From assembly GCA_027924645.1 (NCBI GenBank), contig BSBN01000213.1, positions 32,428,501 to 32,492,500 on the forward strand: a stretch of DNA of 64,000 bases, given 5' to 3'. The number at the start of each line of letters is the position of its first letter. Within the stretch, counting starts at the first letter, position 1. Source of the DNA: Cunninghamia lanceolata. Its lineage: Eukaryota; Streptophyta; Pinopsida; Cupressales; Cupressaceae. Below, one piece after another: positions 12,401 to 24,372 of this stretch. The notes below the pieces were generated by a model, which searched no databases, was not told the origin of the DNA, and saw only the letters and a list, made by a program, of their open reading frames with translations. The translations under genes and the position numbers were made by a program.

Positions 12401-13536
12401 TCTTTGTATGGTTGGAAACAGTCTCCTAGGATGTGGTACTAGAAGTTTGATGCCTTTGTGTTGAGTATTAGATTTCTGAGATCAAAATCAGATCATTGTG
12501 TTTATTACAAGTTTGGCAATGATCGCATTCTCATTATTGCATTGTATGTCGATGATATGTTACTCATTGGGAATGGTAAAAGTTTGATTTTTGATTTGAA
12601 GTCTCAATTGTCAGCACAGTTTGAGATGAAAAATTTAGGGGCAGCTCGGTACATTCTGGGGATGGAGATCAGAAGAGACAGAGAAAACATAAAACTTTGG
12701 TTAGGCTAGAGTAAGTATGTTAACACTGTGTTGGAGAGATTGAACATGGTAGATTGCAGACCTTTGACTATTCTTGTTATGATGGGGACAAAGTTATCTA
12801 TTGCAGATTGTCCAAAGTATCCTTCTGAGATAGAGGATATGAGCAAAGTTCCCTATGCTAATGTAGTTGGCAGTTTGATGTATGCGATGGTCTGTACAAG
12901 ACCAAACATTGCCCAAGTAGTGGGAGTCCTTAGTCAATTTATGGCTAACCCTGGATGGGTACATTGGGATGCAGCATGAAGAGAGTGTTCAGATATTTGT
13001 GGGGTACTTCTAAGTATTCCTTATGCTATCATGGTTATCCTACTAGATCTCAACATTCTGTAAGTATTCGTGGATATGTGGATTCTAATTGGGTAGGTGA
13101 CATTGACAATAGGAGATCCACCAGTGCTTATGTGTTCACTATGTTTGGTGGTGTTATTAATTGGATGAGTAAGTGACAAACCATGGTCACTTTATCCACT
13201 ATTGAAGTTGAGTACATGTTAGCAACTCATGCATGTAAAGAATCCATTTGGCTTAAGAGATTGTGTTTTGATGTTGGGTTTGATGTGAGGAAGATTACTA
13301 TTTGTTGTGACAGTCAGAGTGCCATATGTTTGGTGAAGAATCCTACTTTCCACATGAGGACTAACCATATTGATGTCCAGTACCATTTTGTTTGTGACAT
13401 GGTAGAGGATGGGAAGGTAAACTTAAAGAAAGTTGACACTTTAACGAATGTTGCAAATTCCTTGACAAAACCTGTGAGCACAGAGAAGTTTAGATGGTGT
13501 TTAGAGTCTATGGGCCTCTCGGCCCCTAACAATTAA
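9469..13536 (+). pseudogene. Copia gag-pol polyprotein, decayed
   Basis: Once a capsid-plus-enzyme polyprotein for retrotransposition. The start is ATG at 9469 (MASTFGRFEIEKF), broken soon after by a TGA. Domains in order: gag with a CCHC knuckle CWNCGKHSHFRKEC (10165-10206); protease motif near 10330, where the expected DSGAS reads DSSAS; integrase zinc-binding region (10829-10969) and core (from 11003); reverse transcriptase with YVDD at 12545-12556; RNase H ending at 13536. Two integrase catalytic aspartates are lost: the first is Gly (11024-11026) and the second is Asn (11213-11215). Many in-frame TAG and TGA codons stand where Trp, Gln or Arg are expected (for example in the PQQNRVA..RMNRT region), consistent with C-to-T decay of methylated DNA. 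Confidence 0.93.
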
Positions 13537-13577
13537 ATCATGGCGCTGATACTCCCTTTGCTCTTGTAAGGTGTTCA

Positions 13578-13590
13578 ACAAGTGGGATAA
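13578..13590 (+). other. Polypurine tract of copia element
   Basis: The sequence acaagtgggataa directly abuts the 3' LTR start at 13591. It is the expected plus-strand primer position, though only moderately purine-rich. Confidence 0.6.
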
Positions 13591-14596
13591 TGTTAGGAAA
13601 AGTGTCTCAACCTTGTAAATATGAAAGGTTACTATTCTTCCTAGTTTTTTTTTTTTTTGGAATACCCTTTATCTTGGAGAATGGTCTAGAACTTTCAAAG
13701 TTTCCAAAAGGGCTAAAAATGACGGGACTTACTATTTTTAGTAACTCTATATTTGACCTCGTATTGACCCAAAAATTTTACCAAAGGTGTGGAATTGCTA
13801 CGTAAACATCTCAGGTGAGTTTCGACTCAAGATCATATCTGGATTGCGAGATATTAAAGTTTCTATTTTTGAAACTACTGAAAAAAGTTTCAAACTCTAT
13901 TTTGAGGCACTTAGAGGTCCCTAAACACCCCAAAATTTGTCATAACTGATGAAGTGGGTTATAACTTGATAGTTCTCTTCACGAGCTTTTCGATGCATTA
14001 AATGGTTCGTCAATCAAACACCCAGATCAAAAGTTATGACCTCTAGAAGTTGGATCTCTTATTTTTGGGAAATGTGAAAACATGTTGGACACTCAAAAGA
14101 GCTATAAAGGGGAGAGTTACATGTGTTTGTGTGTGATTTGGCACATCACAAGGCATCTTTGATTGGAGATAATTTGGGCACCACTTTTGGGTGGTTTTGG
14201 CTCATGGTTTTGTAATTACCATTGACTATTTACTGTATTGTATCTCCTATATATCAAGAGCTTTAGATGGAGGTTGTATGTAAGAGTCTTATAGATGTTG
14301 AGTTACCTTCAGATCTTTGGTTGATTAATACTCCTGTGAAAGCTTACTCTGCAAGTATATTGTAATCTTGTTGATTCCTGAATAATATATTGGGTGGCTT
14401 TTGAGTGGGTTTTTTTTACGTGAAAGGGTTTTCCCTATGTATATCTTGTGTTGTGAGTTTTGCATTTGAATGTTGTTATTATCTTTCTATTAATGTGCAT
14501 CTTAATCTGTAGCTGTAAAAGTTAAAATTTGCATACTAAATCTTTCCTCATTAGATCAGTGTAGGAAGCATTTTCCACATACCTTGCTTCCTTTCA
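13591..14596 (+). repeat. 3' LTR of copia element
   Basis: A 1006-bp repeat aligned end to end with 8349-9347. It has a TATATAT at 14248-14254, a run of T near 13646 absent from the 5' copy, and the conserved GGGTTTTTTTTACG / GGGTTTTCCC box near 14406-14436. Confidence 0.93.
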
Positions 14597-14601
14597 TGCA
14601 C

Positions 14602-16319
14602 TACAAACACAACAAATGTGTGCCTAGAAGCCACTCTTAACTCCCTAAAAAATATCAATCACACATTGGAGACAACTGCCATTACTAGATGGAAACCAAT
14701 CTTACATTAATTCTCTAAATAAGTGCATACAAAACTAGATATACAGAGGAAACTCATAATGAGACTCCATTGATGCTTAACCCAAAACCTACACATGATT
14801 ACATGCCTATTTACAAGAAACTAATCCAAGATTAGCCTATAGGCTTCACCCAAAGTTCAAGATACAACAAATCAACCCCTACAATACCCAGAAAATATGA
14901 ATTTAAGGAAGAGATGAAAGACCAAGATTGGAAATAGAAGTGGCACATGGCACAAGTTAGGCCCTTGATCTACAAGTGCACATGGGCATAAATAATATGC
15001 AATAACATCATTTAAACCTCTTCTTTTTTGTCCCCTTCTAGCAACTAAAATTAGTTCTCCAAGTTTTGACATGTATTCTCGTGCATTTTTTTTACCCTAT
15101 AGTAAAAGTGTTTTCCAAGCTTGATTTTCACCCAATGGGTGAAAAAATTAACCATCCAACTTTTATCCTTTCAGTGGCAAGTGAAAACTCATTTAATATC
15201 AAGCATTTTACCCCCCATAATTCTTCACTCCTCGTTATAACAATTGAAACATTTCATCAAATAGTTGGCCTACATTCCTTTTGCCTTCACATTTGCATTA
15301 AAATGTTTAGCAAGCTAAAAACAAATCTCTCTATCATAACCAACCACCCCCCTACATACATTGAGAGCATTGTCATTTTGAAAACTTTATTGATCTTCAT
15401 CCTAAAAGCACTACAACATTAGAGGCATTTTATTGAATAATTTATGGGCATTCATTTTGTGCTTTACATTTTCATATTTATTTGGCTAGTTTGCACCTTC
15501 AACTCTTTATCTTCCTTTGGAATACTTTTGCATAATACCTATCCCTATAGTTGTATTCCTCTCTACCTCATAGTTAATTTTCCTCTTGATGTAGATCATT
15601 TGCATACATTTATGACGTTGTTAGAGAAACTTCATTTGTTTCCCACATCTTATAATTTCTTTTCTCATTAGATTTGCACATTAAAACATCATAGTATTCC
15701 CCCAAAAGTTGCATCTCTTTCATTAAATTTTCTTGCTACAATCTACTTTCAAAAATGATACTTCATTTTGGATGTTTCTAGTTTCAAGGGATAATTTTCA
15801 CATCGCATCATACTCACCATGGAAAGAGAAGATATGTCACCTCATTTTCATGCTTTTACAACTCATAATGGCACCCCTCTCTTCCTTATTCGCTATTGCA
15901 CAATGTAACCAAACCAAGCACTGCAATATTCTCCAAATGCCACAAAAATCCCCCCAAAGCTAGTGCCTATGTTTCCTCATTATGCTCATGAACAACATAA
16001 TAAAGCAATGTGAGAGAACTATATGAAAATGGCATCCCCTTCTTGCATCTTCTCTGTTGTATGTTGCATTGAAACTAGGCACCCATCTCTCTTGAATTAA
16101 TTTAGTTTTACCTTAATAAATATTCCCTCCAACTTTGGTGTCTCTCTTTACAATATTAAAACTTTAAAAAAATGAAGCTTGGATTTATATTGGCCATGTT
16201 GGAAAGAGCATCTCACAAGATCTTTCTTGGAATATGCCTTCTTCATGCAATGTTGCAATGGGAAGGCAAAATACTTGTATTTGTTTTCTCCTTTAACACA
16301 TTCAAACATTGCATATGAA
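14602..16319. other. No gene recognised
   Basis: AT-rich DNA between the copia element and the TRIM. Open frames at 15066-15422, 15444-15671 and 15733-15963 (+) have biased, low-complexity composition and no recognisable domain. They are more likely chance frames in old repeat DNA than genes. Confidence 0.5.
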
Positions 16320-16324
16320 TATTT

Positions 16325-16458
16325 TGTTGGCAATGGTCAGCACTCTTCGTGGGATTCGTGACATGGACTAACCACCTCCCATGTATTCATTAACTCTGGC
16401 ACTTGTATCAAAAATTGATGGGTCGACCTTTTGGTTTAATGACAATCGTGGGCCAACA
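16325..16458 (+). repeat. 5' LTR of TRIM
   Basis: A 134-bp terminal repeat paired with 16520-16654. Shared phrases include gggattcgtgacatggacta and ttaactctgg. Confidence 0.88.
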
Positions 16459-16460
16459 AT

Positions 16461-16502
16461 TGGTATCAGAGTGAAAGGTCAAGGGTTTGAATCCCCCTAG
16501 GT
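16461..16502 (+). other. TRIM primer site and B-box-like arm
   Basis: TGGTATCAGAGT is followed by aaggtcaagggtttgaatcc. The second part resembles a tRNA T-arm, or the RNA polymerase III B box (consensus GGTTCRANNCC): GGTTTGAATCC has one mismatch, and a GGG/CCC stem could flank it. Whether this is functional or coincidental cannot be told from sequence alone. Confidence 0.5.
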
Positions 16503-16519
16503 AATGCTAGGGGGGAGTT

Positions 16520-16654
16520 TGTCGGCAAATGGTAAGTGCTCCCTGTGGGATTCGTGACATGGACTAACCACCTCCTGTGGATTCATTAACTCTGGTGCTT
16601 GTATAAAAAATTAATGGGTTGACCTTTTGGTTTAACAACAATTGTGTACCAATA
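16520..16654 (+). repeat. 3' LTR of TRIM
   Basis: A 135-bp repeat directly after the purine tract, diverged from the 5' copy at scattered, mostly transition positions. Confidence 0.87.
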
Positions 16655-16659
16655 GATTT

Positions 16660-17345
16660 AATTTATTAAACCTCCTCTATAATGTTTCCTTGGTTATGAA
16701 AATATTGTTTTTGAAACAATACTTAAAACAAATAAAATATTGTTTTAAGTTTTTCCTTTGAATTTAACACCTGATAATTAAAATATATATGGTTAGAATG
16801 ATGGTAATTATACCACGAGCTCAAATTGCATCCAAGAGTCATGGAACTTTGTGAGGAGTAGTTATAAATGCCAAGGATCATTGTATGTTTGCCAGAATTT
16901 GGAGAATCAATTATTTTCCAAGAGTTCCTTTGTAATTATAGCTAGTTTGCAGGCATTTAATAGAAATCCTACTACACCACCAAAACTTGCCTGACAGACT
17001 TGAAACTAAAACTAGAGGTTCATTATGAATTATCTAAACTTGTGCAATCACTAAAATAAATAAATTTAACCATTCTGGCCATGCTATTCAAACATACTCC
17101 CAACTACTAGAGTGTTGCTTTCAAGCCCAAATCTTGCTTGATCGATTTGAAATCAAAGGTGATGGTTCATTTTGAATTATCAAATATTTTTACCATGACA
17201 TAATTTAGATATGCAATCTATATTTCAAGATTTTAATGCACGAAGATTGTGCCAGCCTGCTATTTTGAGGCCTAGAAAGAGGACTTCTCTATCAAACTGA
17301 AGGTCAACTACCAAACATATCAAACACAAAATTACGTGCCAACAT
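16660..17345. other. No gene recognised
   Basis: AT-rich DNA with internal echoes: two passages around 16990-17040 and 17135-17185 share phrasing (gacttgaaa, ggttcattatgaattatc / ggttcattttgaattatc). This suggests an old partial duplication. No domain or RNA gene is seen. Confidence 0.5.
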
Positions 17346-17583
17346 AGAGGATAACCTAGATAGATGGGATTTTATTAATCATGTGCATTATGTGGCCCAT
17401 TTTCCAATTTCTATGTTTGTATAGTTAGTTTAGACTCTTTTTAGCCAATTGTAAGCCTTTTGAAGGTAGATTTTAAATAGTTTAATAAAGATATTATTAT
17501 TTTGACTTTCACTTGACATTTGATTTGCTTGTTGATTTGTGTGAGGATAAGTTATATTTCATTGGACCCCTTGCATAGACTAC
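17346..17583 (+). repeat. Probable 5' LTR of split old element
   Basis: It aligns with 38353-38574 from ggataacctaga to agactac. It is heavily diverged and its outer edge is approximate. Confidence 0.55.
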
Positions 17584-18705
17584 CTCAAGTTCAAATCAAG
17601 GCTTTCCTCGTAGTAGTGGTGTTTAGTGAGGCTCTATTAAATTTGTTGTATGTATGAATAAGTCCAAAATTACAAAGAGCAATGAGAGAAAATGGTGTCA
17701 AAGGGGGTGTCTTGTATGGGATATTGTTTGAATGTCCACCAACAAAAGAATATTGGGTAGAAGATGTAGAAATGTCCTCCATTCAGTGTGTAGTGGGTAG
17801 AGGGCATGTGGAATTTAGTCAAAGGGAAAACTAGTTGTGAGTCAAAATATGGGTGAGAGAGTGTGAGAAGATGTCTTCTAGGAGGAGTGGAGTGATCTTG
17901 ATGAGGCTTGTGAAGTTTTTATTTATGGAGTAGAGAGAAAGTGCTCATATAGATAGGGATCTTGAGATCTTAGAATCATTACGAGCAAGGATGGATACTC
18001 TTGAGGGGTAGAATATTGGTAGTAGTAAGAGAAGAGAAGAGAAAATGGTGATGATAGAAGACATGGAGGTGGAGGTGAAGAAAGTGAAAGTAATTGTAGA
18101 AGGAGAAACTCTTAGAGAGTTGCATAAGGTACAGTTGATAAGTGTGTGGAGAACATGGATGTAGTTGCTAAAAATAGGCCATGAAGGTTCCATGTTTGAC
18201 AAGGAGGAAGTAGAATACCATATTCTAATTAAAGAGGAGAAGAGGAATATCGAAGAAATGTTCTATTCCTATGAAAATTTGCATGCAGATTGTGTTGAAA
18301 TTTAGGGTAAGCAATAAAAGGAGAAAACACAAAGGTAACACTTGTAGAGGAAATGAAGATTAAGTAATTAGTGTTCAATTTAGTCTAAGAGGACACATGA
18401 GGCGAGGTTTTTGTAGTACAAGAAATAAAATAGGATGTGAACTTTTAGAGCCACGTATGTGAAGAAGAGAAAGGAGAGATGTTATTACAAGAGTACCTAG
18501 AGTAGATTGTAAAGGACATGGATAATTTAGAAGAGGGAGGGAAATTCAATGAACATATAATATAAAGAAGATATGAGTTTGCAACAAAAAATTCATAAGA
18601 ATGTATATGTGAGGGATATTGTGTTCAAGGACAATAGAATAATTACATAAAAAATAGGAGTATTGGGAGATTGGTTTGGATTTATAACAACAAATTTACT
18701 AAGGA
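17584..18705 (+). pseudogene. Decayed gag-like interior of split element
   Basis: Around 17925-18010 the + strand has a short coding-like run containing HIDRDLEILESLRARMDTL between stops. It is followed by charged, coiled-coil-like text to about 18300. This resembles the helical N-terminal part of a retrotransposon gag or accessory protein, broken by many stops. No zinc knuckle or enzyme domain is visible. The long-LTR element inserted at 18711 cuts it off. Confidence 0.4.
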
Positions 18706-19520
18706 TGAAGTGTAACGCCTTGCCAAGGAACCTAGAGGATAACACAACTAAGCTTACAAAAAACACAATTTTTTTTAAAGAAGGAAATAACAACGAAATG
18801 TAAATCATAATTATTCATAACATTTAAATTAAGCTTTATCCTCTAGGGTTCCACGACTACATTACTAACAAACTAAAACAAGATCTAACCAACATTATGA
18901 ATTAACTAACAACCACAGTTCATTCTAAGTCTAATTGCATTAGATGAATAAACACATACAATTCCATATCATATTATCAGATAAATAAGCATCAAGATCC
19001 TGCACATAGGATCACAAGTACATAAACAAGTTCCTTTACAAGAGAGTACAACATTACATTGTTTACAATATTGATATCCAGATTACATTGGAGTACATAC
19101 ATCAAGATAACAATACATGATTCAACTGATATACAAGACTGGAACATGATCATAAGTATCTATCTTCTTAAGCTAGAGCAAGATTTGAAATCTGCTACAA
19201 GTAATACATCCTTCTTGCTTATGGTCAATAGCAAGAAAACCAATGGAGATAACACACAACCACCCGACCATGTGGAACCCTAAGGTCCACCCCCTATGCT
19301 AGGAGATAACAATAAGGTCCCACTAAGAAAACAATCAAGAAAGATAGTAGACTAATAGGTGCAAGGACTACACAAGACTTCAATACAACACGGGTCAAAA
19401 AGAACATCACAAGTAAATCAAACAACACTTGTAGAGGCAAATCACACAATGAAAGGGAAAAACACACATTAGGGAGTGCTAGGTTGTAGTAGGGAAGAGT
19501 GTCATCGCATGGTCCTAACA

Positions 19521-19640
19521 TGGGTTATCCTAGAAGTCTCTCACCAAACGTTGGCCCCCATCCATGGGTTATCCTGACAGTCCAGACACTGGCCCCCATC
19601 TATGGTTATCCTAGAAGTCTCTCACTAGACGCTGGCCCCA
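19521..19640. repeat. About 40-bp tandem repeats inside long LTR
   Basis: Three consecutive units of the form gggttatcct..agtc..ctggcccccatc occur here, and a fourth diverged unit lies near 19837. The same array occurs in the partner LTR at about 33309-33430, so it was present when the element transposed. Confidence 0.8.
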
Positions 19641-19966
19641 TAGGGTGACACATGCAGAACCAACATTCCTTTTGTGAGGACAAGGAAGTTGATCTTTCCA
19701 ACCACAGCCTTCTCATCCCATCCTTAGCCTGAACAAGCACTACAGGCATGGGTGAGGCATCCAATTATCTTATTTAGTGTGGAAACTACCCAACCCTCTA
19801 AATTTATTATTAATTTATCATTGGATTAAAAACTTCCAATGGGTTATCCTGGTAGCCACTTTGGGCACCGGCCCCACATTGAAAGCCACTCGCCTACTTG
19901 CATTTAGAAGACCCTATCCATCAAGCAAGACATTTACCATCACAATGACAAGTAACATATACAATG

Positions 19967-20206
19967 CAAGGCATTTACCTTCTTGCATACAAATCATAAT
20001 CACATGGACCAATTCTTGTCCCAAAACATAAACCAAGTATGAACTACCACATTCTCATCATGATGCATTTACAACATAGAATACATATCATTTCACATCA
20101 CACAAAGCAAGGCATTATCCATCTTGCATAGTCATCATAACCACATGAATAGGTACACTGAGAAAGGCATTATCCATCTTGCACATGTATCATACTAACA
20201 TGAATA
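19967..20206. repeat. Degenerate 55-60-bp repeats inside long LTR
   Basis: Units built on aaggcatt(t)a..cttgcat..atcat..acatg follow one another about four times. The corresponding positions of the partner LTR (about 33755-33990) show the same pattern. Confidence 0.65.
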
Positions 20207-21107
20207 GGAGACAATATTTCAAGAATTCATTTCATTCAACTCACATGATGCACACATAGTCAACCCCCACACAATCACACCCTCCTAGGCCTTTGGAAAC
20301 AACTTCCCCAAATGACACAAACACTTGACACCACTAAACACAATGGTCTCACATCACATTCACTCTTAGATGCACATCATAAACTAAGATCCTTCATCAA
20401 TATTTTTAAGGAATGTAACATTAATCCAAGCATGGTCAATCATCTAACAATTATAAAGTGAATCTATCTCAATAATATAGAACTATAACTTTCTATTCAC
20501 TAGTAGTAGTTACAATATGATCATAAGATATAAGTGTCCATGAGTAACAATATTTTAACTAATAATTCTCAAGACTTATTTTAATTTTATTTAATTAAAA
20601 TGATTGCGAACAACATGCAAATAACCCTAAGGCATACAAATTAAACACAACAATTATTTATACTATTTACACTGATGTAGATTTCATTAATAATCTAGAC
20701 AATTTTGTAAATACTATTAAATATAACTGTATAAGCAAGGGTAAAAGCCTATAATATTAGAATACTATAAATATCTTAAACTAGTTAGAATCACAAGATA
20801 CAAAACCTGAAACTACAATGAAAAAACCTTGTTCTAAGGTTGGCTTAAGAGGAAAGGAATACAAAACAACAAAACATTCATATAGATCTAACATCTTCAT
20901 TAAATCTACCACACTTTTAACCACATGCATAAGATAGGATCAACACAAAATAAATTTGTTGAGAAGGCTTTAGAAGCTACCAACAATAAAAAATGTGAAA
21001 GCATAGATAGGGCACGCAGACTGATTGGTAGAATGCCTCAAAGAGAGTCATATGATGGAAAACAATGATCATAGGATATGCACAAAATGAATTTGTTGAA
21101 AAATCTT

Positions 21108-21690
21108 AGAGAAACCTAGTTCAAAAATATAGAGTTATTAGCGATGCAACTAACTGTTTTAACATAGACGAAACAGGTGAGAGGTAGACAATCACAAACT
21201 ATTCATATCTCAAAAATGACAAACTATGTATGGTTGAGTTTCAGATATGATTTAGATATCCAGGTTGTGCACCATATATAAAAAAATAGAGAAACTCAAT
21301 TTGTAAAAATAAAGTTATGGCTAATGCAACAGACTACTAAAACATAGGCGAAATGGGTGAGAGGTAGACAATCATAAAATATTCATATCTCAAAAATGAC
21401 AAACTGGGTATGGCTAATTTTCGGATATTATTTAGATATCCAAGCCATGCACCATATATAAAAAAAATTAGATAAACCTAGCAATAAAGTTATGGCTAAT
21501 GCAATAGACTGCTAAAACAGAGACGAAATGTGTGAGAGGTAGATAGTCACAAAATATTCATATCTCAAAAATGACAAATTGGGTATGGCTGATTTTCAGA
21601 TATGATTTAGATATCTAGGTCATGCACCATATATAAAAAATTAGAGAAACCTAGTTCATAAAAATAAAGTTATGGCTAACACAATAGACT
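21108..21690. repeat. About 180-bp tandem repeats in left long LTR
   Basis: Units start at 21108, 21288, 21470 and 21643 with aga(g/t)aaac. Each runs through gtgagaggtaga, attcatatctcaaaaatgac and gatatgatttagatatc to accatatata. Three full units plus a partial fourth are present. Confidence 0.88.
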
Positions 21691-23257
21691 GGGTTCAAAA
21701 AATGTAGAAGAGAATTCACAGAATATTTTACTAAATCTAATGCAACAATAAATTAGATTCATATCTCAGTCCATACCTAAAATATTACTTCTATCACATC
21801 TTCACAAAATTCCCAGCTCGCATCCATTTTCCCCCAAGTCTTTTCTTTTGGAAACTATGGTTTATGGTGCCAAAAGAAAAATGAAAAACTTTCTGAGAGA
21901 GAGAGAGAGATCCCCAAAATATAAAACATATTCTCTATTTGAAATGCACGCTCCCCCAAATAATGTCTTGAGATTTCAAAATAAAGTTGAGCATGCATAA
22001 CGCCCCCCCATAGTTTCTTCCAGAAGATTCTCCTTTATTACTTTCTTACAATTTTCTATTTTTAACCAAACAATAATTTCTCTATGATTTTATTTATTTT
22101 AGAATTTGCTATTTATTTCATTTACAACCAAACAAAAATAGTTTCTTTCTACTTTTCTAAAATTAGTCCCTTACACAAAAGAAACAATTATTTCTAAGAT
22201 TACCTCTTGAGGTGCGTAACTGTCACTTCTTCCAAGTGGCCAAAATAGAAAATAATTACTCAAAGCAATAAAAATAAAGAAAGAATCTTTTTCAGACATA
22301 ATAATACATATTTCCACACAACTACAATTTACATAAAAGCATCTGTATTTATTTATCAAAGTGCCCTCTTGACTTAATAATTTTATTGTAATGAAGCAAT
22401 TCACCAAAACATTAATCAAACAATTCCAAACAAAATAACCCAAATACCAAACAATACTTGACACAATGCATGATTGAAAGCATGACCACAATGACAATGA
22501 CTGACCATTACACCCATACAAACAACACTGATTGGGTGCAAAACTGGATACTCATCCTTTTCAAGGATGATGGCTAACTAGGGGACCACATGTTATCTTA
22601 TTCAACAGTTTCCATGGGGTTTAAGGCACGCTCAGACCTGTCAATTCAGGTGGAGTTGATGCCTGGTACCTGTATCCTGCAGCAACCAAATAGTTGAACA
22701 AATAGACATATATATATAGTCAAATACACCGTGAAATAGAATCACAGTGTAGCAGGGTACTCACGCACAAGTAATGCGACACTATCCCTTTCATCATCAC
22801 ATCAAACACATAATAACAACACATATAGCAATTAGTTATTGAATGACTGAATACGAATCATCATCAGATAATCGCATGATACACATAATAAGATTAATCC
22901 ACACAAAACATCACAACATCCTATGATACATAATCAGTCGCATAAAAATCAATTCTAACATATGACAATCATAGTAAGATCAACATCATAATCACTTGAA
23001 CATAAAACAATGTCAGAGCATATAAATTATCAGTGTTGCGACAAAGATTATCGATAAAACATACTAACTGTTATATGAAACCACACATGAGCATAATCAG
23101 GAATGTCATCAACATGAATGTAGCATCTACCAACATCATATAATGTACAACATCAACTATCTAACATACCCTAAATATTCCTATTATTTTACCTTCATTT
23201 TCATGCTCCTTAGCTAAACCATTTGCACATCCAAGATGAGAATGGAGAGGCATTACA

Positions 23258-24367
23258 TCCTCCCCCCTAAGACTTGACTTACTCCTGGAAGTCACAGACT
23301 AGGGTGGAAACATAACATATTAGTTTTGCAATTTTCTATTGCCAACATAAGCATCCATTTTAAGTAATTGTTCATAAGACGGGCATAATCATTCAATAAA
23401 GACAAGAAGAGCATCAATTCCACACCATTAAGACGTATCATATGATCTACTTATAATCCAATCACACATATTTTGAGAATTTCAAATGATTTAGGGAATT
23501 GCATTCACATATTAACAAAGAAAAATACATCTCATCTCTTATTTCCACTATGGTTCCCACTAATTACTGACATGCAAAGTACAATCCTCCGTGGAGTCTT
23601 CCCTTGAACACACTATCAGAGGTTTGAAATGAACATGATAGAAACAACACTTACTATGAAACGGAGCCAACAGAAAAAAAAAATTTGGAATAGCCACCAT
23701 AGAAATTTTAAAAATGCAAACCCAAGTGGGGAAATAATCAAATTCAATCTTAAGTCACAAAATGCCAGTAATTTTCATCAATAAATCAAGTATAAAGAAA
23801 AGAGTTTTGGTGACCACTCCTATCATAAGAGAGTTCAAAGAAAATAAATTCACTGTTAGCCCACCCACAACACATGAAACAACTATCAAAAATTCTAAAA
23901 CAACCAATATTACAAACAAATCCATATCACGGTGTGACTAATTTTAGCCACAAAAGGGAGTATCCACTACACAACACCCCATAACTCAAAATCCAGAATG
24001 CGTTAGAGAATGTACACCAAACACACAGACAACTAAATTTTCTACATCTTTTTATCTAAGCAACTTTTATACAAGGATTTAAGGCAACATAGTCGCTACT
24101 TATTTACAAAAATTTTCTATCTTTCATGCAGTACAATTCCTGTTTCCCAAACTATGAACATATACAATTACTTCCTTATGCAAAAAGATACAGAGGAAAT
24201 GTATGATGTCACACACAAGAGTAATTCAAAATTCTAATTGACTTACAATATCACATTCATGATCTCCTGGGTCCAACACAGGCTCCAATTTGATCTCCTG
24301 CACACGTTTCTTACACATGCATACACAATGATAACTTTCATAAATCACAATAGAACTTCCACATGAG
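23258..24367 (-). other. Non-coding interior of long-LTR element, 3' part
   Basis: About 1.1 kb between the 3' LTR and the nested element. It opens with the purine tract (cctcccccctaag on +, i.e. CTTAGGGGGGAGG on minus) at 23258-23271. No open frame or domain was recognised; the text is A/C-rich on the + strand. Confidence 0.75.
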
Positions 24368-24372
24368 GTCAT

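Larger units (their letters stand above)
8349..14596 (+). mobile_element. Ty1/copia LTR retrotransposon, complete but decayed
   Basis: Two LTRs of about 1 kb, both starting tgttagg and ending cctttca, bound a gag-pol region in Ty1/copia order (gag, protease, integrase, reverse transcriptase, RNase H). A primer-binding site follows the 5' LTR, and a purine-rich acaagtgggataa precedes the 3' LTR. The flanks are tgtac (8344-8348) and tgcac (14597-14601), a target duplication with one mismatch. The LTRs differ by roughly 8% by eye over the first 200 bases, and the polyprotein has many stops, so this is an old insertion. It cannot supply its own proteins. Confidence 0.95.
16325..16654 (+). mobile_element. 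TRIM-like miniature LTR retrotransposon
   Basis: A complete miniature element: a 134-bp 5' LTR (tgttggcaat to ggccaaca), a primer-binding site TGGTATCAGAGT at 16461-16472, only about 60 bp of interior, a purine tract ctaggggggagtt at 16507-16519, and a 135-bp 3' LTR (tgtcggcaaa to accaata). The flanks tattt (16320-16324) and gattt (16655-16659) match at four of five bases. With no coding capacity it must have been moved by another element's enzymes. Size and parts fit the TRIM class (terminal-repeat retrotransposon in miniature). Confidence 0.88.
18711..23257 (-). repeat. 3' LTR (4.55 kb) of long-LTR element
   Basis: A 4547-bp repeat paired with 32500-37058. It carries internal minisatellite blocks (19521-19640, 19967-20206 and 21108-21690), a GA run at 21894-21909 and no gene. 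Short frames inside it recur in the partner LTR and have no product. Divergence from the partner is roughly 6-8% by eye in the first 200 bases. Confidence 0.93.

Noticed and set aside
15066..15963. Three + strand frames of 75-118 aa in a row
   Set aside because: No domain, no shared composition typical of coding sequence, no splice structure; likely chance frames in AT-rich DNA.
22171..22521. 116-aa minus-strand frame with hydrophobic stretches
   Set aside because: It lies inside the giant LTR; the copy in the partner LTR (36060-36299) is shorter and broken, so it is not maintained as a gene.
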